64,000 bases of DNA from Cyrtodaria siliqua (GCA_037043455.1 JAWPHD010010992.1:1-64000), one strand, 5' to 3'; numbered from the stretch's first letter, positions 12,011-24,750 are shown. The notes: generated from the sequence alone by a model not told the origin. Numbers and translations: made by a program.

Positions 12011-13618
12011 AACAAGAGGCCCAAGAGGGCCTGTGGACGCTCTACTGGCTAATCATAAAGTTTATGTATAATATCATTCGACCGAAACTTGGCGATGATA
12101 TAAGCAACTAGTCTTGGTACTGATCATCCCTGCCAAGCTTTGCTGAAATCCAGCCAGAGGTTCAGGAGAACTAGTCCGGACAATGTTTGTGTATTAAAAC
12201 CTTTAAAGGGCTATAACTCTGCAAAAAATCATTCAACCGGAACACGGCGATGATTTGCAAAACTAGACCTGGAACTGATCATCCCTAAAATGTTTCGTTT
12301 AATTCCGGCCAGGGGTTCAGGAGAACTAGTCTGGACAAAGTTTGTGTATTAAAACCTTTGAAGGGACATAACTCAGCCAAAATCATTCAACCGGAACTCG
12401 GTGACGATATGTACAACTAGGCTTGGTACTGATCATCCCTGAAATGTTTCACTGAAATCCGCCCAAATGAAGGCTCTTTCGTCTTAATGAGACCAAAATA
12501 TAGCACATTTTAGAAAATCAAGGGCCATAACTCCTGTGCAAATGGTCTAATCTGGCTGTTTTTCAAATTTGTCAGAGCTTATATTGATATTAACAATCTG
12601 GTTAAGTTTGAAAATGAAGATGAAAAATGAAGGCCTATCATCTTAACAAGGCAAAATATGTTTTCAAATAAATCAAGGGCCATAACTCTGCTGTTACGGG
12701 TCCGATCTGGCTGGTCAAAGAAAAGAAGAAAAAAAAATAACTAAACAAAAATAACAATGATTTTTTTTTTTTTAAAAATAAAGAAGAGGTCAATGACCTT
12801 GAAGCTCTACTGATAGGTTTTTGATAGCTAGATCACCATTCCTGTGAAGTTTCATGAAAATCGGTCAAGTAGTTTCAGAGGAGTAGTCGCTACAAGTTTT
12901 CCTTATATAACTCTATGTAAACAAAGATGGCCGCTGGCGGCCACGTTTAACGTCGCATCAAAATAATTTTTGACAAGGATCAACATCATGTCATACTGAT
13001 CATTTTAAGAAAAAGTCCCATATCAATATCACTTATATAGTTTTCAAGAAGTAGACGCTACAAACTTGTATTTTGAAAATCTATTTTTAGCCATGGTGGC
13101 CATCTTGAATATCCGGCCTACCTGAAATTTTGCTAGAATCAATTAGACATCAAGAGCAACATTCCTGTGAAGTTTCATGGAAATCTGGCGAGTAGTTTCA
13201 GAGTCCTGAGTAGTCGCTACAACTTTTTATTAAATAACTCTATGTAAACAAAGATGGCCGCTGGAAGCCATGTTTAACGTCTAATCAAAACGATTTTCGA
13301 CAGGGACCGACATCATGTCATGCTGATCATTTTAGTCCCATATCAATATCACTTAGAGTTTTCAAGAAGTAGTCGCTACCAAATTGTTTTTTAAAAATCT
13401 ATTTTTAGATTTGGCGGCCATCTTCGACTTCATATCAACATGAATTTTTGCTAGGATCAACTAGACTTCATGGGCAACATTTCTGTAAAGTTTCATGAAA
13501 ATCCATTCAATAGTTTCAGAGAAGTCTGCTACAAAAAAAAAATTATGGACAGACAGACGGACGGACGGACGCCTGACCACGGCATAAGCTCTGCTGATCT
13601 CTGATCAGTAGAGCTAAT
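12011..13618 (+). mobile_element. Helitron-like element H2
   Basis: Head AACAAGAGGCCCAAGAGGGC at the left; right end runs GACAGACGGACGGACGG, then hairpin CTCTGCTGATCTCTGATCAGTAGAGCTAA. The interior repeats GATCATCCCTG / TTCAGGAGAACTAGTC blocks, then two blocks near 12900-13440 containing GATGGCC and TAGTCGCTAC phrases. Non-coding. Confidence 0.72.
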
Positions 13619-13649
13619 AAAAATTTAAACGAAAAAAATTATAATAATA

Positions 13650-14724
13650 AACAAGAGGCCCAAGAGGGCCTGTAGATGCTCTACTTGCATGATGTGATTC
13701 AAAAACATAAACATGACAGAGGTCAACCCAAGAAACATGTTTCCTATATATAACTCTATGTAAACTTTGGGTTATCATTGAAGCCATTTTGAATAATTTT
13801 GATTATTTGACGATAATGAAAAACACAAACTTGATAGAGGCTAACCCAAGGAACATGTATATGATATTTCACAAGAATGGAATAAGTGGTTTCCGAGGAA
13901 ATGTCATTTGAAATTTATTTAAATTTGACCTAGTTTTAGCTATGGCGACCATCTTGGATGACTGGCGGCCGCAAAAAACACAAATCTGAGAGGGAATATC
14001 CCTAATATCATTGTGCTTAAGTTTCATCAAAATCTTTCAGGCGGTTTCAGAGAAGATGTAATTTTTAACCTTTTCCTACATAACTCTTAAGTAAACTTTA
14101 GGTCGCCGTGGCGGCCATTTTGATTATTTGACGATAACAAAAAACTTAAACTTGATAGAGGCTAACCCAAGGAACATGTATATATTTCACAAGAATGGAA
14201 TAAGTGGTTTCGGAGGAGATGTTGTTTGAAATTTACTTAAATTTGACCCCGTTTTAGCCATGGCGGCCATCTTGGATGACTGGCGGCCGCGAAAAACACA
14301 AATCTGAGAGGGACTTTCAGAAAAGACGTCATTTTAACCTTTTCCTATATATATAATTCTATGTAAACTGTGAGTCGTCGTGGCCGCCATTTTGATTATT
14401 CGACGATTTATTCGACGATAACGAAAAACACAAACTTGATAGAGGCCAACCGAAGGAACAAGTAAATGATATATCAGTAGAATGGAATAAGTGGTTTCGT
14501 CGGAGATGTCGTTTGAAATTTCCTTAAATTTGACCTAGTTTTAGCCATGGCGACCATCTTGGATGACTGGCGGCTGCGAAAAACTTAACTCTGAGATGAA
14601 CTATCCCAAATATCATTGTGAATAAGTTTCATCAAAATCCTTCAAGCGGTTTCAGAGAAGATGTCATTTTTAACCTTTTTCTATATAACTCTATGTAAAC
14701 TTTGAGTCGCCGTGGCGGCCATTA
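13650..14724 (+). mobile_element. Helitron-like element H3, 3'-truncated
   Basis: Intact head at 13650; the interior is made of about 300-bp direct repeats each carrying ATGGCGGCCATCTTGGATGA-like and CACAAACTTGATAGAGG phrases (near 13925, 14255 and 14545). It lacks the tail hairpin: the sequence breaks off in GGCGGCCATTATAG and passes into a reversed SINE at 14727. Confidence 0.7.
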
Positions 14725-14726
14725 TA

Positions 14727-14892
14727 GTCCGATAAACGGGACTGCCCAGATTATGTCCCCATCCGACTGACGAGGCTAAGGGAAAGTGTCTTCCCCAAGA
14801 ACACACCGACGACTCAGTGGCACCACAGAGGATTGAACCCGGGGCCTCAGGTTACAAATCCGCAGCGCTACCGACTGTGCCATGCCAGCCAA
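14727..14892 (-). mobile_element. tRNA-derived SINE, family S1, 3'-truncated copy
   Basis: Read on the minus strand from 14892: TGGCATGGCACAGTCGGTAG (A-box-like), then GGTTCAATCC (B-box) and a TGGTGCCACTGAGTCGTCGG body. The tRNA-like head is clear. Related copies are at 24337-24620 and 35016-35335; a tail-only copy is at 19907-20100. The end abuts truncated H3, so it probably inserted into or recombined with that element. Confidence 0.82.
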
Positions 14893-15200
14893 TGAGTTAA
14901 CAACTTCATGTCGGTTGTTATTTAAGCAAATACACAAATGAGTAACACCCTATTTTTCCTACTCCTCCATGTTAATATGCCAAATAAACAGATCAAACAC
15001 TGTGATCGACTTATTTCTATCCATTCGTGTTATACCGTATAATGGTCATGCTCAATCGGTGGTTGTTGCATTTTCAAACCCTTGTTGGCATATTGTCACC
15101 TTTTAAAGTGTGGTACCAAATATAATTCAGTCATTGTGGCATATTGTTTCCTTTTGAAAGGCGGTAAAAAATATAATAGTGTGGGAAATGAACGCGCCTC

Positions 15201-15390
15201 TTAATTGACATGTCGCCAGTGACTTAGATATCTCCGCCCTATTGTTGATGTCGGAGTATATTGACAATAGTTTTTTTTATTACATAGTTGCACGTGCTTT
15301 ATACACGTGCTGTTGTTTGTCGGAGGTATCATCTGGTTTGATTGGTTGAAATGGATAAATGATTGACAACTGGCGACATGTTAATTGTTA
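15201..15390. repeat. Foldback/MITE-like element, about 190 bp
   Basis: Inverted ends: TTAATTGACATGTCGCCAGT at 15201 and ACTGGCGACATGTTAATT ending about 15387, one mismatch over about 18 bp. Inner inverted pieces (GCACGTGC, TCGGAG) add to the fold. Non-coding. Confidence 0.7.
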
Positions 15391-16100
15391 TATGAAATCT
15401 GGGATGAAAACTGACATCAGGGCCCTGATAAAATGAGTGCTAAATCTGAGTTGTTGCTTGTTGGTGAGACAATGATTAAGATTTGTTAAAAATGTAAATG
15501 TCGGAATTAATTTTTTTTTTATTGTAAAACAATGATGGATAGGCATACAGGTTAAATGAGTATCATGTTATCTCTACGAACATATTAAAATTGATAAAAT
15601 ACGTGTTTGTATGCTAAGTTTTCCTTAAATTCAAAATGAGCCAAGATATCTTTTGAAAAATGCATGATAATGCTATAATCAACCACAAGCCTAATAACAT
15701 TATTAATAAGTCTGTGAATCAACCCGCAAGTTTGAACATCATGCCATAAATAAATTGAAATTGTTAATTTCAAAAAGGTATCAAACTTTTAATAAATGAC
15801 GTGTTCTGTTGTTGTTTTGTACCAATTCAATACACAAATTTGAGATCTAAATAAAATTTTCTTGAAAGTACAAACTTGTAGCCAACTCTAAATAGCAATA
15901 CCAATATAATCAGATCATGAGTTTGAACATCATGCATGTCATTACTAAAGAAGCAGTTAGATTTAAATAATATGCACATTACACTTGATAATGAAAAACA
16001 CGTTCATATGTTAAACCATTTTCAGTTAACATATTTTAGACCAAAATAAACGCTTTTTTGATATCAAATGCCAGATATTGCATCTTCTTAACAATACCAA

Positions 16101-16818
16101 TACCATATAATCCCTAATAAATGCCACTCCCCTAATAAACGCCAACCCCACATCTCCCCTACCATTTTTTTAGAAAATATATTTTTAAAACCCCAAAAAT
16201 TGCAAGTTAATCTGTTTCATTCACAATGGAACATGTAAGACAAAATCACAAGAAAACTTAAAATCCGGTGCATTGATTGACCGACATGCAGACTTTGCTT
16301 TTCTTGGTAATTGAATTGAAGTGGGGTTTTAAGGCGCACCAACACATTACAGGTTATATGGCGCCTAACAGGCATGAAAATGCCAGGCTCATCTTCCATG
16401 TACATCGAGATAAAATATGGAAAATGGGCCTAGAACCTTCTCACCCTGAACTGCAGAGTTGCTGCAAATTCTATCGTAAAAACTCCATTTACGCTGGAGC
16501 CATGTTTATTGTTTTTCTGCCACTGCTCTTAGTGATGTGAGCGAGATGGCACCTGAAACAATGCAGGGGTCATGATGAAGACCTTTAATGAGCATGAACA
16601 AAAAATGACAAAATGAATATGAATGGGGGGGTCCTACCCCTCTGCATGTGACGGTGTGTTTGCAGTGGTTGTATTCTACCCCGGCAACCACACGGGGGGT
16701 TTTCTTGGTAAAGAAAATCATTAAATAATGTCCGTTTAAAAGTAAAATTATGTACTTTTGATCTCAATTTTCAAAATGTTACACCCTGGGGGTGGCGCTT
16801 ATTAGGAATTATACGGTA
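16101..16818. mobile_element. TIR element with TACCRTA ends, about 718 bp
   Basis: The left end TACCATATAATCCCTAATAA and the reverse complement of the right end TACCGTATAATTCCTAATAA match at 18 of 20 positions, followed on both sides by a GCCACCCC-like stretch. R3 is nested at 16307-16690. Related in end sequence to 35999-36311. No transposase. Confidence 0.75.
16307..16690 (+). repeat. Interspersed repeat R3, long copy
   Basis: Runs from TTGAATTGAAGTGGGGTTTT through GCCAGGCTCATC, GGCCTAGAACCTTC, GAACTGCAGAGTTGCTGC and a CTACCCC/CGGGG-rich end. Lies inside the 16101-16818 TIR element, so it inserted after that element. The antisense open frames are artefacts. Confidence 0.75.
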
Positions 16819-17094
16819 TATCTGATTTGTTATTTCTGAAAATTGCTTACTAATAAAGGAGGAGTTTTAATCCAAAGTCACTTAAGGCAGTATACATTTC
16901 ATTTTTTAAAGAAGAAATGTGTCCTCTTTTTATCCAATTTCAATTCACAAATGAACAAAATGAGTGTTTACAACATCAAAGACCTGAACACGAATCTACA
17001 CAATAATGCCATTTCAAACAATTCACCATTTTCAAAATATTGCCGTAAATCAAGGAGGAGTTTGATTTAAAAAAGCGTACACATTTGACATTTT

Positions 17095-18557
17095 AACAAG
17101 AGGCCCAAGAGGGCCTGTGAACGCTCTACTGGCTGTTATACCATTGATGAATCGAGTCGTACTACATGGTGTCTAGAGTGTACACAAGGTTTTTCAAGTA
17201 TTTGACCTAGTGACCTAGTTTTTGACCCCATGGGACCCATTTTCGAACTTGACCAAAATATAATTAAGACAACATTTCGACAAAGTTTCATCAATATCGG
17301 GTCAGAAATATGGCCTCTAGAGTGTACTAGTGACCTAGTTTTTGACCCTGTGTGACCCTGTGTGACCCATTTTCGAACTTTAGCAAGCTATAATTGAGAC
17401 AAATATTCTGACAAAATTGCATCAAGATCGGGTCAAAAATATGGCCTCTAGAGTGTACACACGGTTTTTCCAAAGTTTGACCTAGTGACCTAGTTTTTAA
17501 CACCATGTGACCCATATTTGAACTTGACCAAGATATAATTAAGACAAACATTTTGACAAAGAGTGCATACAAGGTTTTTCCAATATTTGACCTAGTGACC
17601 TAGTTTTTAACCCCATGTGACCCATTTTCAAACTTGACCAAGATATAATTAAGACAAACATTCTGACAAAGTTGCATCAAGCTCGGGTCAAAAATATGGC
17701 CTCTAGAGTGTACAAAAGGTTTTTCCAATATTTGACCTAGTGACCTAGTTTTTAACTTCATGTGACCATTTCCGAACTTGATCAAGATATAATTAAGATA
17801 AACAATTTGACAAAGTTTCATCAAGATTGGGTAACAAATATGACCTCTAGAGTGTACACAAGTTTTTTCAAGTATTTGACCTAGTGACCTAGTTTTTGAC
17901 CCCACATGACCCATTTTTGAACTTGACCGAGATTTCATTAAGACAAACATTCTGACAAAGTTTCATCAAGATCAGGTCAAAAATATGGCCTCTAGAGTGT
18001 ACACACGGTTTTTCCAAAGTTTGACCTAGTGACCTAGTTTTTAACACCATGTGACCCATTTTTGAACTTGACCAAGATATAATTAAGACAAACATTTTGA
18101 CAAAGTTTCATCAAGATTGGGTCAGAAATACGGCTTCTAGAGTGTACACAAGGTTTTTCAAGTATTTGACCTAGTGACCTAGTTTTTAACCCCATGTGAC
18201 CCATTTTCAAACTTGACCAAGATATAATTAAGACAAACATTCTGACAAAGTTGCATCAAGCTCGGGTCAAAAATATGGCCTTTAGAGTGTACACAAGGTT
18301 TTTCCAATATTTGACCTAGTGACCTAGTTTTTGACCCCACATGACCCATTTTCGAACTTGACCGAGATTTCATTGAGACAAACATTCTGACAAAGTTTCA
18401 TGATGATTGCATCAGAAATGTGGCCTCTAGAGTGTACACAAGCAAAAGTTAACGGACGGACGGACGACGGACGACGGACAACGGACGACGGACGACGGAA
18501 GACGGACAACACACCATCCCATAAGCTCTGCTGGCCTTTGGCCAGTAGAGCTAAAAA
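17095..18557 (+). mobile_element. Helitron-like/pearl-like element H4 with 145-bp tandem core
   Basis: Head AACAAGAGGCCCAAGAGGGC and tail CTCTGCTGGCCTTTGGCCAG TAGAGCTAA bracket a core of about nine tandem units of roughly 145 bp. Each unit contains TTTGACCTAGTGACCTAGTT, GACCCATTTTCGAACTTGAC and GGCCTCTAGAGTGTACAC. A short GACGGACGACGGAC run precedes the tail. Head, tandem core and tail recall the pearl elements described in bivalves. The staggered open frames on the minus strand are spaced by the repeat unit and are not genes. Confidence 0.8.
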
Positions 18558-19670
18558 TGAATGCGTCCTATTTGTCATAACTGGTACCCTCTTGCATACC
18601 TTAGACTAATCGGGGAACCAACTGGTACCCTGTTGTATACCGCAGAGTAATCAGGGAACCAGTTTAATAGCCATTTGGCGGATAAATATATAGGTAGTTT
18701 TGAATCCAGAGTATTTATGAATATCAAATAAATTACCTTAGTTAAAATGTTAAAACATTTCTAATATTTTCTAAAATATCTTAGAAACAGGGTTAAATGA
18801 ATTACCCAACTTTCCAAAAACATGATGAAAAACAGCATCTTAGAAATTGAGTGAAATGAATTAACAAACTATAAATCAAACAAAAAAGGTCATTAAGATT
18901 ACATTTATGAGTAGTATAAAAATATGAATAGTTAATGTATCTTCATATAAGAGCCACATAAACTCAGTTCTCTCAATAAGGTTGAGCTTTGAAAGTGTTT
19001 TTTTTTACTGATTTTATTTGTATTGTTTTCGGGGATTTCCAATTTTAGATTGTTCGTACAGCTGAATTTTCAATGGATAAAAACTTATTTTCTTGATATA
19101 ATTCCTAACCTAAAATTGCTTTTGAATTGTTAAAATGCTTGATAACCTGATGAATACTAAAAAAAATAACAATATCTCACCCATAAAATGCTAGAAGGAA
19201 TTAACAATTTCCACTGTCCAAAGCATACACTATTAAATAGGTCTTATTTATAACCATAAATAGTTATGCCGTTAATTATGTTGATATGACAAACACCACA
19301 TGTTACTTCTTGAAACTAAACTCCTCCCTGGTCAAGTCAAGAAGGTATTGGCCAGATCTGATTGGTTAATCAAAGATTATCCTGTGATCTATGACAGGTG
19401 AGGTATGCATGGCCAGGGTCTTCCACTTAGTAGTTACCATATATTATATATGAGAAAGATCTGATGAGCTGTTATTTGGCATTTACAACATGTTTACATG
19501 GGATTAATCTGTTCCAACAAAATAATGAAAAAATCAACTTGGCTGGATATATTAAAGAATACTGAAAAGGTACTGAAATAAAACAAATGGCAGATCATAT
19601 TTTTGCTTTAAATGTGTCAAATGTAGTATTTATAACTGTTCATGGTTTAAGTACTTAAGTTAGAACAGCA
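18558..19670. other. AT-rich non-coding stretch
   Basis: Nothing recognised apart from a short local duplication of GGGAACCAACTGGTACCCT near 18585-18630. Confidence 0.35.
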
Positions 19671-20100
19671 TTATGGTGCCAGACAGGGATGAACATGCCA
19701 GGCTCATCCTCCATTTACATCTAGATAAAAATATGGAGAATCGGCCTAGAACCTTCTAATCTGCAGAACTGCAGAGTTGCTGCAAATTCTATTGTCGACA
19801 CTCCATTTACGATGGAGCCACGTTTCCACATTTGCATATATACGTTGTCATGAAGACCTTGAATGAGCATGAAAAATTGATAAATAATGACAAAATGTAC
19901 ATGAAGTGGGGATGTAAACCGGGCTTTCCCATGTATCAGAATGTACCCTCAGAGCCTGTTAAAGAACCATAGAAATCTATTCAATAGTAACTAGGAGTAG
20001 GACTGGTTCCTGGATTCGTACATATCCGTCCCCTGTATCTGCGGCAGCTCTAAATGACCTTTAATGTGCTGATGAGAAGTTAAACAACATGCAACTCAAT
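19671..20100 (+). mobile_element. R3 copy joined to an S1 SINE tail
   Basis: 19671-19906 matches R3 (CCAGGCTCATCCTCCATTTA, CCTAGAACCTTC, CTGCAGAGTTGCTGC). From about 19907 the sequence switches to the S1 tail (GATGTAAACCGGG, GTTAAAGAACCATAG, GATTCGTACAT). The joint has no tRNA head, so it is either a chimeric element or an insertion with truncation. Confidence 0.65.
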
Positions 20101-20112
20101 TCAAATTGAAGT

Positions 20113-22527
20113 GTTAACAAGAGGCCCAAGAGGGCCTGTGGACGCTCTACTGGCTAACATGGCTCTTATAACATCAATGAAGTGAGTGACTGCCATTTAC
20201 GTTTTTTTGAAAGTTTCGGGCAAAAAACAGCTTTTTAACTAAATCAAAGGCCATAACTAAAGAATCTGGTAAAGTTTGGTAAAGATCAGATGAAAAATGA
20301 AGGCCCAACCGTATCAACGAGGCAACATACAGCATGTTTAACTAAATCAAGAACACCTCTGTTACTGGTCCGACTGGTCGAACATAGAGCTAAAAAAATT
20401 GCAAAAAAAAAATTGCAAAAAAAAAAAAGAAAGTCAAAAAATTGCAAAAAAAAATTGCAAAAAAAAAAAAAAAATTGCAAAACATTTCAAAAAAAAGAGA
20501 AGATATTTGAAAAAAAAAAAAATTCAAAAAAAAAAATCAAATAAAAATATTTAAATAAAAAAAAATTCAAAAAAAAAATTATAATTAAAAAAAAAAAATC
20601 TCTATACATGTCTATGTAAAACATGGTCTATGTAAAACATGTGACCCGAGGGTTACCATTTGAACAAACTTGGTAAAGGACCATAAACTTACAGCAAATG
20701 CAAAATATTAAACCTCTGGCTCTGGAGAAGAAGATTTTTTTCAGTTTTTCCCTATACAAGCATTTATGTAAAACTGTGACCCCCGGGGCGGGTCAGATGT
20801 GACCCCAGGGTCCCCATTTGAACAAAATTGGTAAAGGACCATAAGCTTCTAGCACCAGCAAAATATTAAACCTCTGGCTCTTGCAGTTTCAGAGAAGAAG
20901 ATTTTTTAAGTTTTTCCCTATACATGTCTATGTAAAACATGTGACCCTTGGGGCGGGGCCAAATGTGACCCCAGGGTCACCATTTGAACAAACTTGGTAA
21001 AGGACGATAAGCTTTTAGCAAATGCAAAATATTAAACCTCTGGCTCTTGCAGTTCCAGAGAAGATTTTTTTTCTTCAGTTTTTCCCTCTACAAGCATTTA
21101 TGTAAAACTGTGAATCCCCGGGGCAGGGCCAGATGTGACCCCAGGGTCCCCATTTGAACAAAATAGGTAAAGGACCATAAGCTTATAGCAACACCAAAAT
21201 ATTAAACCTCTGGCTCTTGCAGTTTCAGAGAAGAAGATTTTTTAAGGTTTTCCCTATACATGTCTATGTAAAACATGTGACCCTTGGGGCGGGACCAAAT
21301 GTGACCCCAGGGTCACTATTGTCACTATTTGAACAAACTTGGTAAAGGACCATAAGCTTATAATAAATGTAACATATCAAACCTCTGACTCTTGTAGTTG
21401 GCGAGAAGAAGATTTAAAAAAAAAAAATCCTATATAAGTCTATGTAAAACTGTGACCCTCGGGGCGGGGACAAATTTGACCCCCGGGTCACCATTTGAAC
21501 AAACTTAGTAGAGGACCATAAGCTGATGCTACATGTATTACATGAGAGCTCTGTGCCATGTGGTTCCAGAGAAGAAGATTTTTTTCAGTTTTTCCCTATA
21601 CAAGCCTATGTAAAACTGTGACCCCCGGGGTGGGGCCAAATGTGACCCCTGGGTCACCATTTGGACAAACTTGATAGAGGACCACAAGCTTATAGCAAAT
21701 GCAAAATATTAAACCTCTGGCTCTTGCAGTTTCAGAGAAGAAGATTTTTTAAGTTTTTCCCTATACATGTCTATGTAAAACATGTGACGCTTGGGGCGGG
21801 GCCAAAAGTGACCCGAGGGTCACCATTTGAACAAACTTGGTAAAGGACCATAAGCTTATAGTAAATGCAAAATATCAAACCTCTGGCTCTTGTAGTTTCC
21901 GAGAAGAAGATTTTTTAAAAAAAAATCCTATATAAGTCTATGTAAAACTGTGACCCCCGGGGCGGGGACAAATTTGACCCCAGGGTTACCATTTGAACAA
22001 ACTTAGTAGAGGACCATAAGCTGATGCTACATGTAATACATGAGAGCTCTGTGCCTTGTGGTTTCAGAGAAGAAGATTTTTTAAAGTTTTTTCCTATATG
22101 TCTATATGAAAAACATGCAAAACCTCAATTTACAAATTTTGGACCCCCGGGGCACGGCCATTTTTGACCCCGGGGACTTTATTTGAACAAACTTGATAGT
22201 CTAGGCGTTGGCGATCATTTTAAAAGAAAAACTGTTGAAATCTGTCCAGCGGTTCTGGAGAAGAAGATTTTTTAAGGTTTCGACCATATATGGTAATGGC
22301 AGCCATCTTGGATGTAGCATTGACCTAATTTTAACAAATCTAAAAAGCATTCAACTAAGGATCATCCACGTGAAGTTTGGTCAAAATTAGCCAAGCGGTT
22401 TCTGAGAAGAAGTCGTTTGAAGAAAAGTTAACGGACGACAGACGACAGACAGACAGACGACAGACGACGGACGACGGACAACACAGCATCCCATAAGCTC
22501 TGCTGGCCCTTGGCCAGTAGAGCTAAA
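20113..22527 (+). mobile_element. Helitron-like element H5 with A-rich block and GC-rich tandem core
   Basis: Head AACAAGAGGCCCAAGAGGGC at 20115; tail CTGCTGGCCCTTGGCCAGTA GAGCTAA ending 22527, preceded by ACGACAGACAGACAGACG. An AAAAAATTGCAAAAA-type block lies at 20390-20600. From 20640 to 22200 about ten units of roughly 165 bp carry GTGACCCCCGGGGCGGGGCC, CCATTTGAACAAACTTGG and AGAAGAAGATTTTTTAAG; two subtypes alternate, so the larger period is about 335 bp. Same family as reversed H6. Non-coding. Confidence 0.8.
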
Positions 22528-23160
22528 AACCATACATGTAGATAAAATTAAATCCCAGTATTTTACATTCAAATAATCTATTTTTAATCAAGCTTCATTT
22601 CATAATTTACTACATAATTATATATAGAAGATGAGGTTTATATTATAAATCAAGTCGACTATTTATAAAACTTTGTTATTTAATATATGTAAGTTTTATC
22701 CAGAATATATTTTCATTTCTTTATTGCATTTGCCTATTTTATGGGATTTCATGTGCATGCTGCATCTTTCAAAAATGGAATAGTAAATAGTTTACTCTTA
22801 TATTGAAGGAGTGCTAATAATTTATTAAATGATTTTATCAACAATTAAATTAGTTTTGAGAAAATAAAGTTTCGACTTCTTCGTTTTATCAATGCATATG
22901 TACAATCATTATTACTTCGCATTGGGTGCAATATCAATAATAAATAATGGAAAAAGACCACTATGAATTAATTTTAAAAAAAGGATAATGACAAACTGTA
23001 ATGAAACTAAAGATCACTCAATTATAATCATGTTGTTGTTCCTAACTGTTTTAATTTATCAAGTTTATTGTTATAACCATGTTGTTGTTCCTAATTGTTT
23101 TACTTTATCAATTTTATCGGTATTAAGTAAATAGATAAATTCTGTATTAACCAGTACAAC
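22528..23160. other. AT-rich non-coding stretch
   Basis: ATAACCATGTTGTTGTTCCTAA occurs twice (near 23025 and 23075) as a short local direct repeat. No gene seen. Confidence 0.35.
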
Positions 23161-23660
23161 CAGGGAGTAAGTATACAGGGAGGAGACACGGATTCATAAA
23201 CACTCTAGTTTATCAATTAATGTTGTCGCGCTAGAACACCGCCATTTACCATTTTATAGATACATGTAAATCGATCGTAAGCGTGTATATGTTACATTTG
23301 AAAAGTTAAAATTTCAACCAGCATCTCAAAATAGGCAGTTTTTATAGTCTCTTTTTTACTGCTTTCTGTTATAATCAACATCACGAAATTACGTTCTTGA
23401 CAAGGATAAACATATATGTCTACTATTCATTTTTTGTTATTATTAATGCCTAATATAACCCGTACTTTGTATTTCGTTTGCAATAGCTAAACACCATTTT
23501 TAATTTAAAAAATTCAAAATTTCAGCTGATATCTCAAAAGAGGCATTTTCATCACCTCTTTTTAGGCTTTGTCTTATAATCACCACCGTGAAATTACCTT
23601 CTTGACATAGATAAATATTTATTGTAAACATTTTCATCGGTGAAAGATTGGGATTTCTCA

Positions 23661-24065
23661 GTGAATTGAATTGGGGTTTTAAGGCGCACCAACACATGAA
23701 AAGGTTATATGACGCCTAAAAGGCATGAACATGCCAGGCTCATCTTCCATGTACATTGAGATAAAATATGGAAAATGGGCCTAGAACCTTCTCACCCTGA
23801 ACTGCAGAGTTGCTGCAAATTCTATCGTAGAAACTCCATTTACACTGGAGCCACGTTATTGTTTTTCTGCCACTGCTCTTTTGATGCGAGAGAGATAGCA
23901 CCTGAAACAATGCAGGGATCATGATGAAGACCTTTAATGAACATGAACAAAAAATGATAAAATGAACATGAATTTGGGGGGATTCTACCCCTCTCCCTCC
24001 AAAGGGATCTGCAGTGGCCGTATTCTTTGCCCCGTGACCAAACGGGGCCCCCGGCAACCACACGG
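23661..24065 (+). repeat. Interspersed repeat R3, long copy nested in a TIR element
   Basis: Matches 16307-16690 from TTGAATTGGGGTTTTAAGGC to a GGGGCCCCCGGCAACCACAC end. The 107- and 73-codon antisense frames across it also occur, shifted, in other R3 copies and are not genes. Confidence 0.78.
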
Positions 24066-24253
24066 GGCTATAATATTCATAATAGCTAAATATTATTGAC
24101 TAACACCGAACACAAAAGTAACTAACTGTGACACTGAGTTATGACGTCATTAAAGTGGTGCTGACGTCGACATCATCTCGATAGCGTTCAATAAAACGCT
24201 ATCAATAAAGCGAAGAATTTCGGTTAAAATCATGCACAGATGACTTAAAATGA

Positions 24254-24680
24254 TTATTTAACTGCTGTGTTCGATTATAGGGAAATCCATCACCATCACT
24301 CGATGGTAGACGTGTTTTGTTCGGTGTTTTTTTCACTTGTAACCGGAGGCCCCGGGTTCAATCCTCCGTGGTGCCACTGAGTTTCGTCGGTGTGTTCTTG
24401 GGCAAGACACTTGCCCTTAGCCTCGTCCGTCGGATGGGGACGTAAACCAGGTGGTCCCGTGTATCGGTCTATCCTCCAAGCAAGTTAAAGAACCATAGGA
24501 ATCTATTCGATAATAAGAGTAGGGCACGGTTCCCGGATTCCTATGTATCATTTCCCTCTCTCTAAGGGTGGCTCTAAATAACCTTTACTGTGTTGATGAG
24601 CCGTTAAACAACTTACAATATCATACGTCTACCATCTCCTACCATTTCCCTATAATCGATCCCAGCAGTTAAATAATCTC
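24254..24680. repeat. Foldback element interrupted by an S1 SINE
   Basis: Left arm ATTATTTAACTGCTG ... GATTATAGGGAAAT ... ATGGTAGACGT at 24254-24312; the right arm at 24627-24680 is its near-perfect reverse complement. The SINE sits in the loop. Confidence 0.7.
24337..24620 (+). mobile_element. tRNA-derived SINE S1, 5'-truncated
   Basis: Starts within the tRNA-like head at CTTGTAACCGGAGGCCCCGG, keeps the B-box GGTTCAATCC, then GGTGCCACTGAGTTTCGTCG, GTTAAAGAACCATAGGAATC, and a tail ending near GTTAAACAACTTACAA. Confidence 0.8.
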
Positions 24681-24750
24681 TCTGTTTACTATTCACTTTT
24701 TGTTATTATAATATAACCCGTAGTCTCGTATCTCGTTCGCAATAGTTTAC

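Larger units (their letters stand above)
23161..24750 (+). mobile_element. CAGGGAGTAAGTATAC element, copy split by younger insertions
   Basis: The left end CAGGGAGTAAGTATACAGGG at 23161 and the following sequence to about 23655 parallel 25993-26445. The match resumes at 24695-24750 (CTATTCACTTTTTGTTATTA ... CGTAGTCTCGTATCTCG), parallel to 26455-26525. Between them sit R3 (23661-24065) and a foldback carrying an S1 SINE (24254-24680). The right end is missing. Confidence 0.72.

Noticed and set aside
17327..18578. Series of 68- to 116-codon minus-strand frames with near-identical peptides
   Set aside because: Starts are spaced by the 145-bp unit of the H4 core; translations of a tandem repeat.
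23740..24063. 107-codon minus-strand frame
   Set aside because: It lies in R3, and a parallel frame occurs in the R3 copy at 16506-16767 with different breaks.
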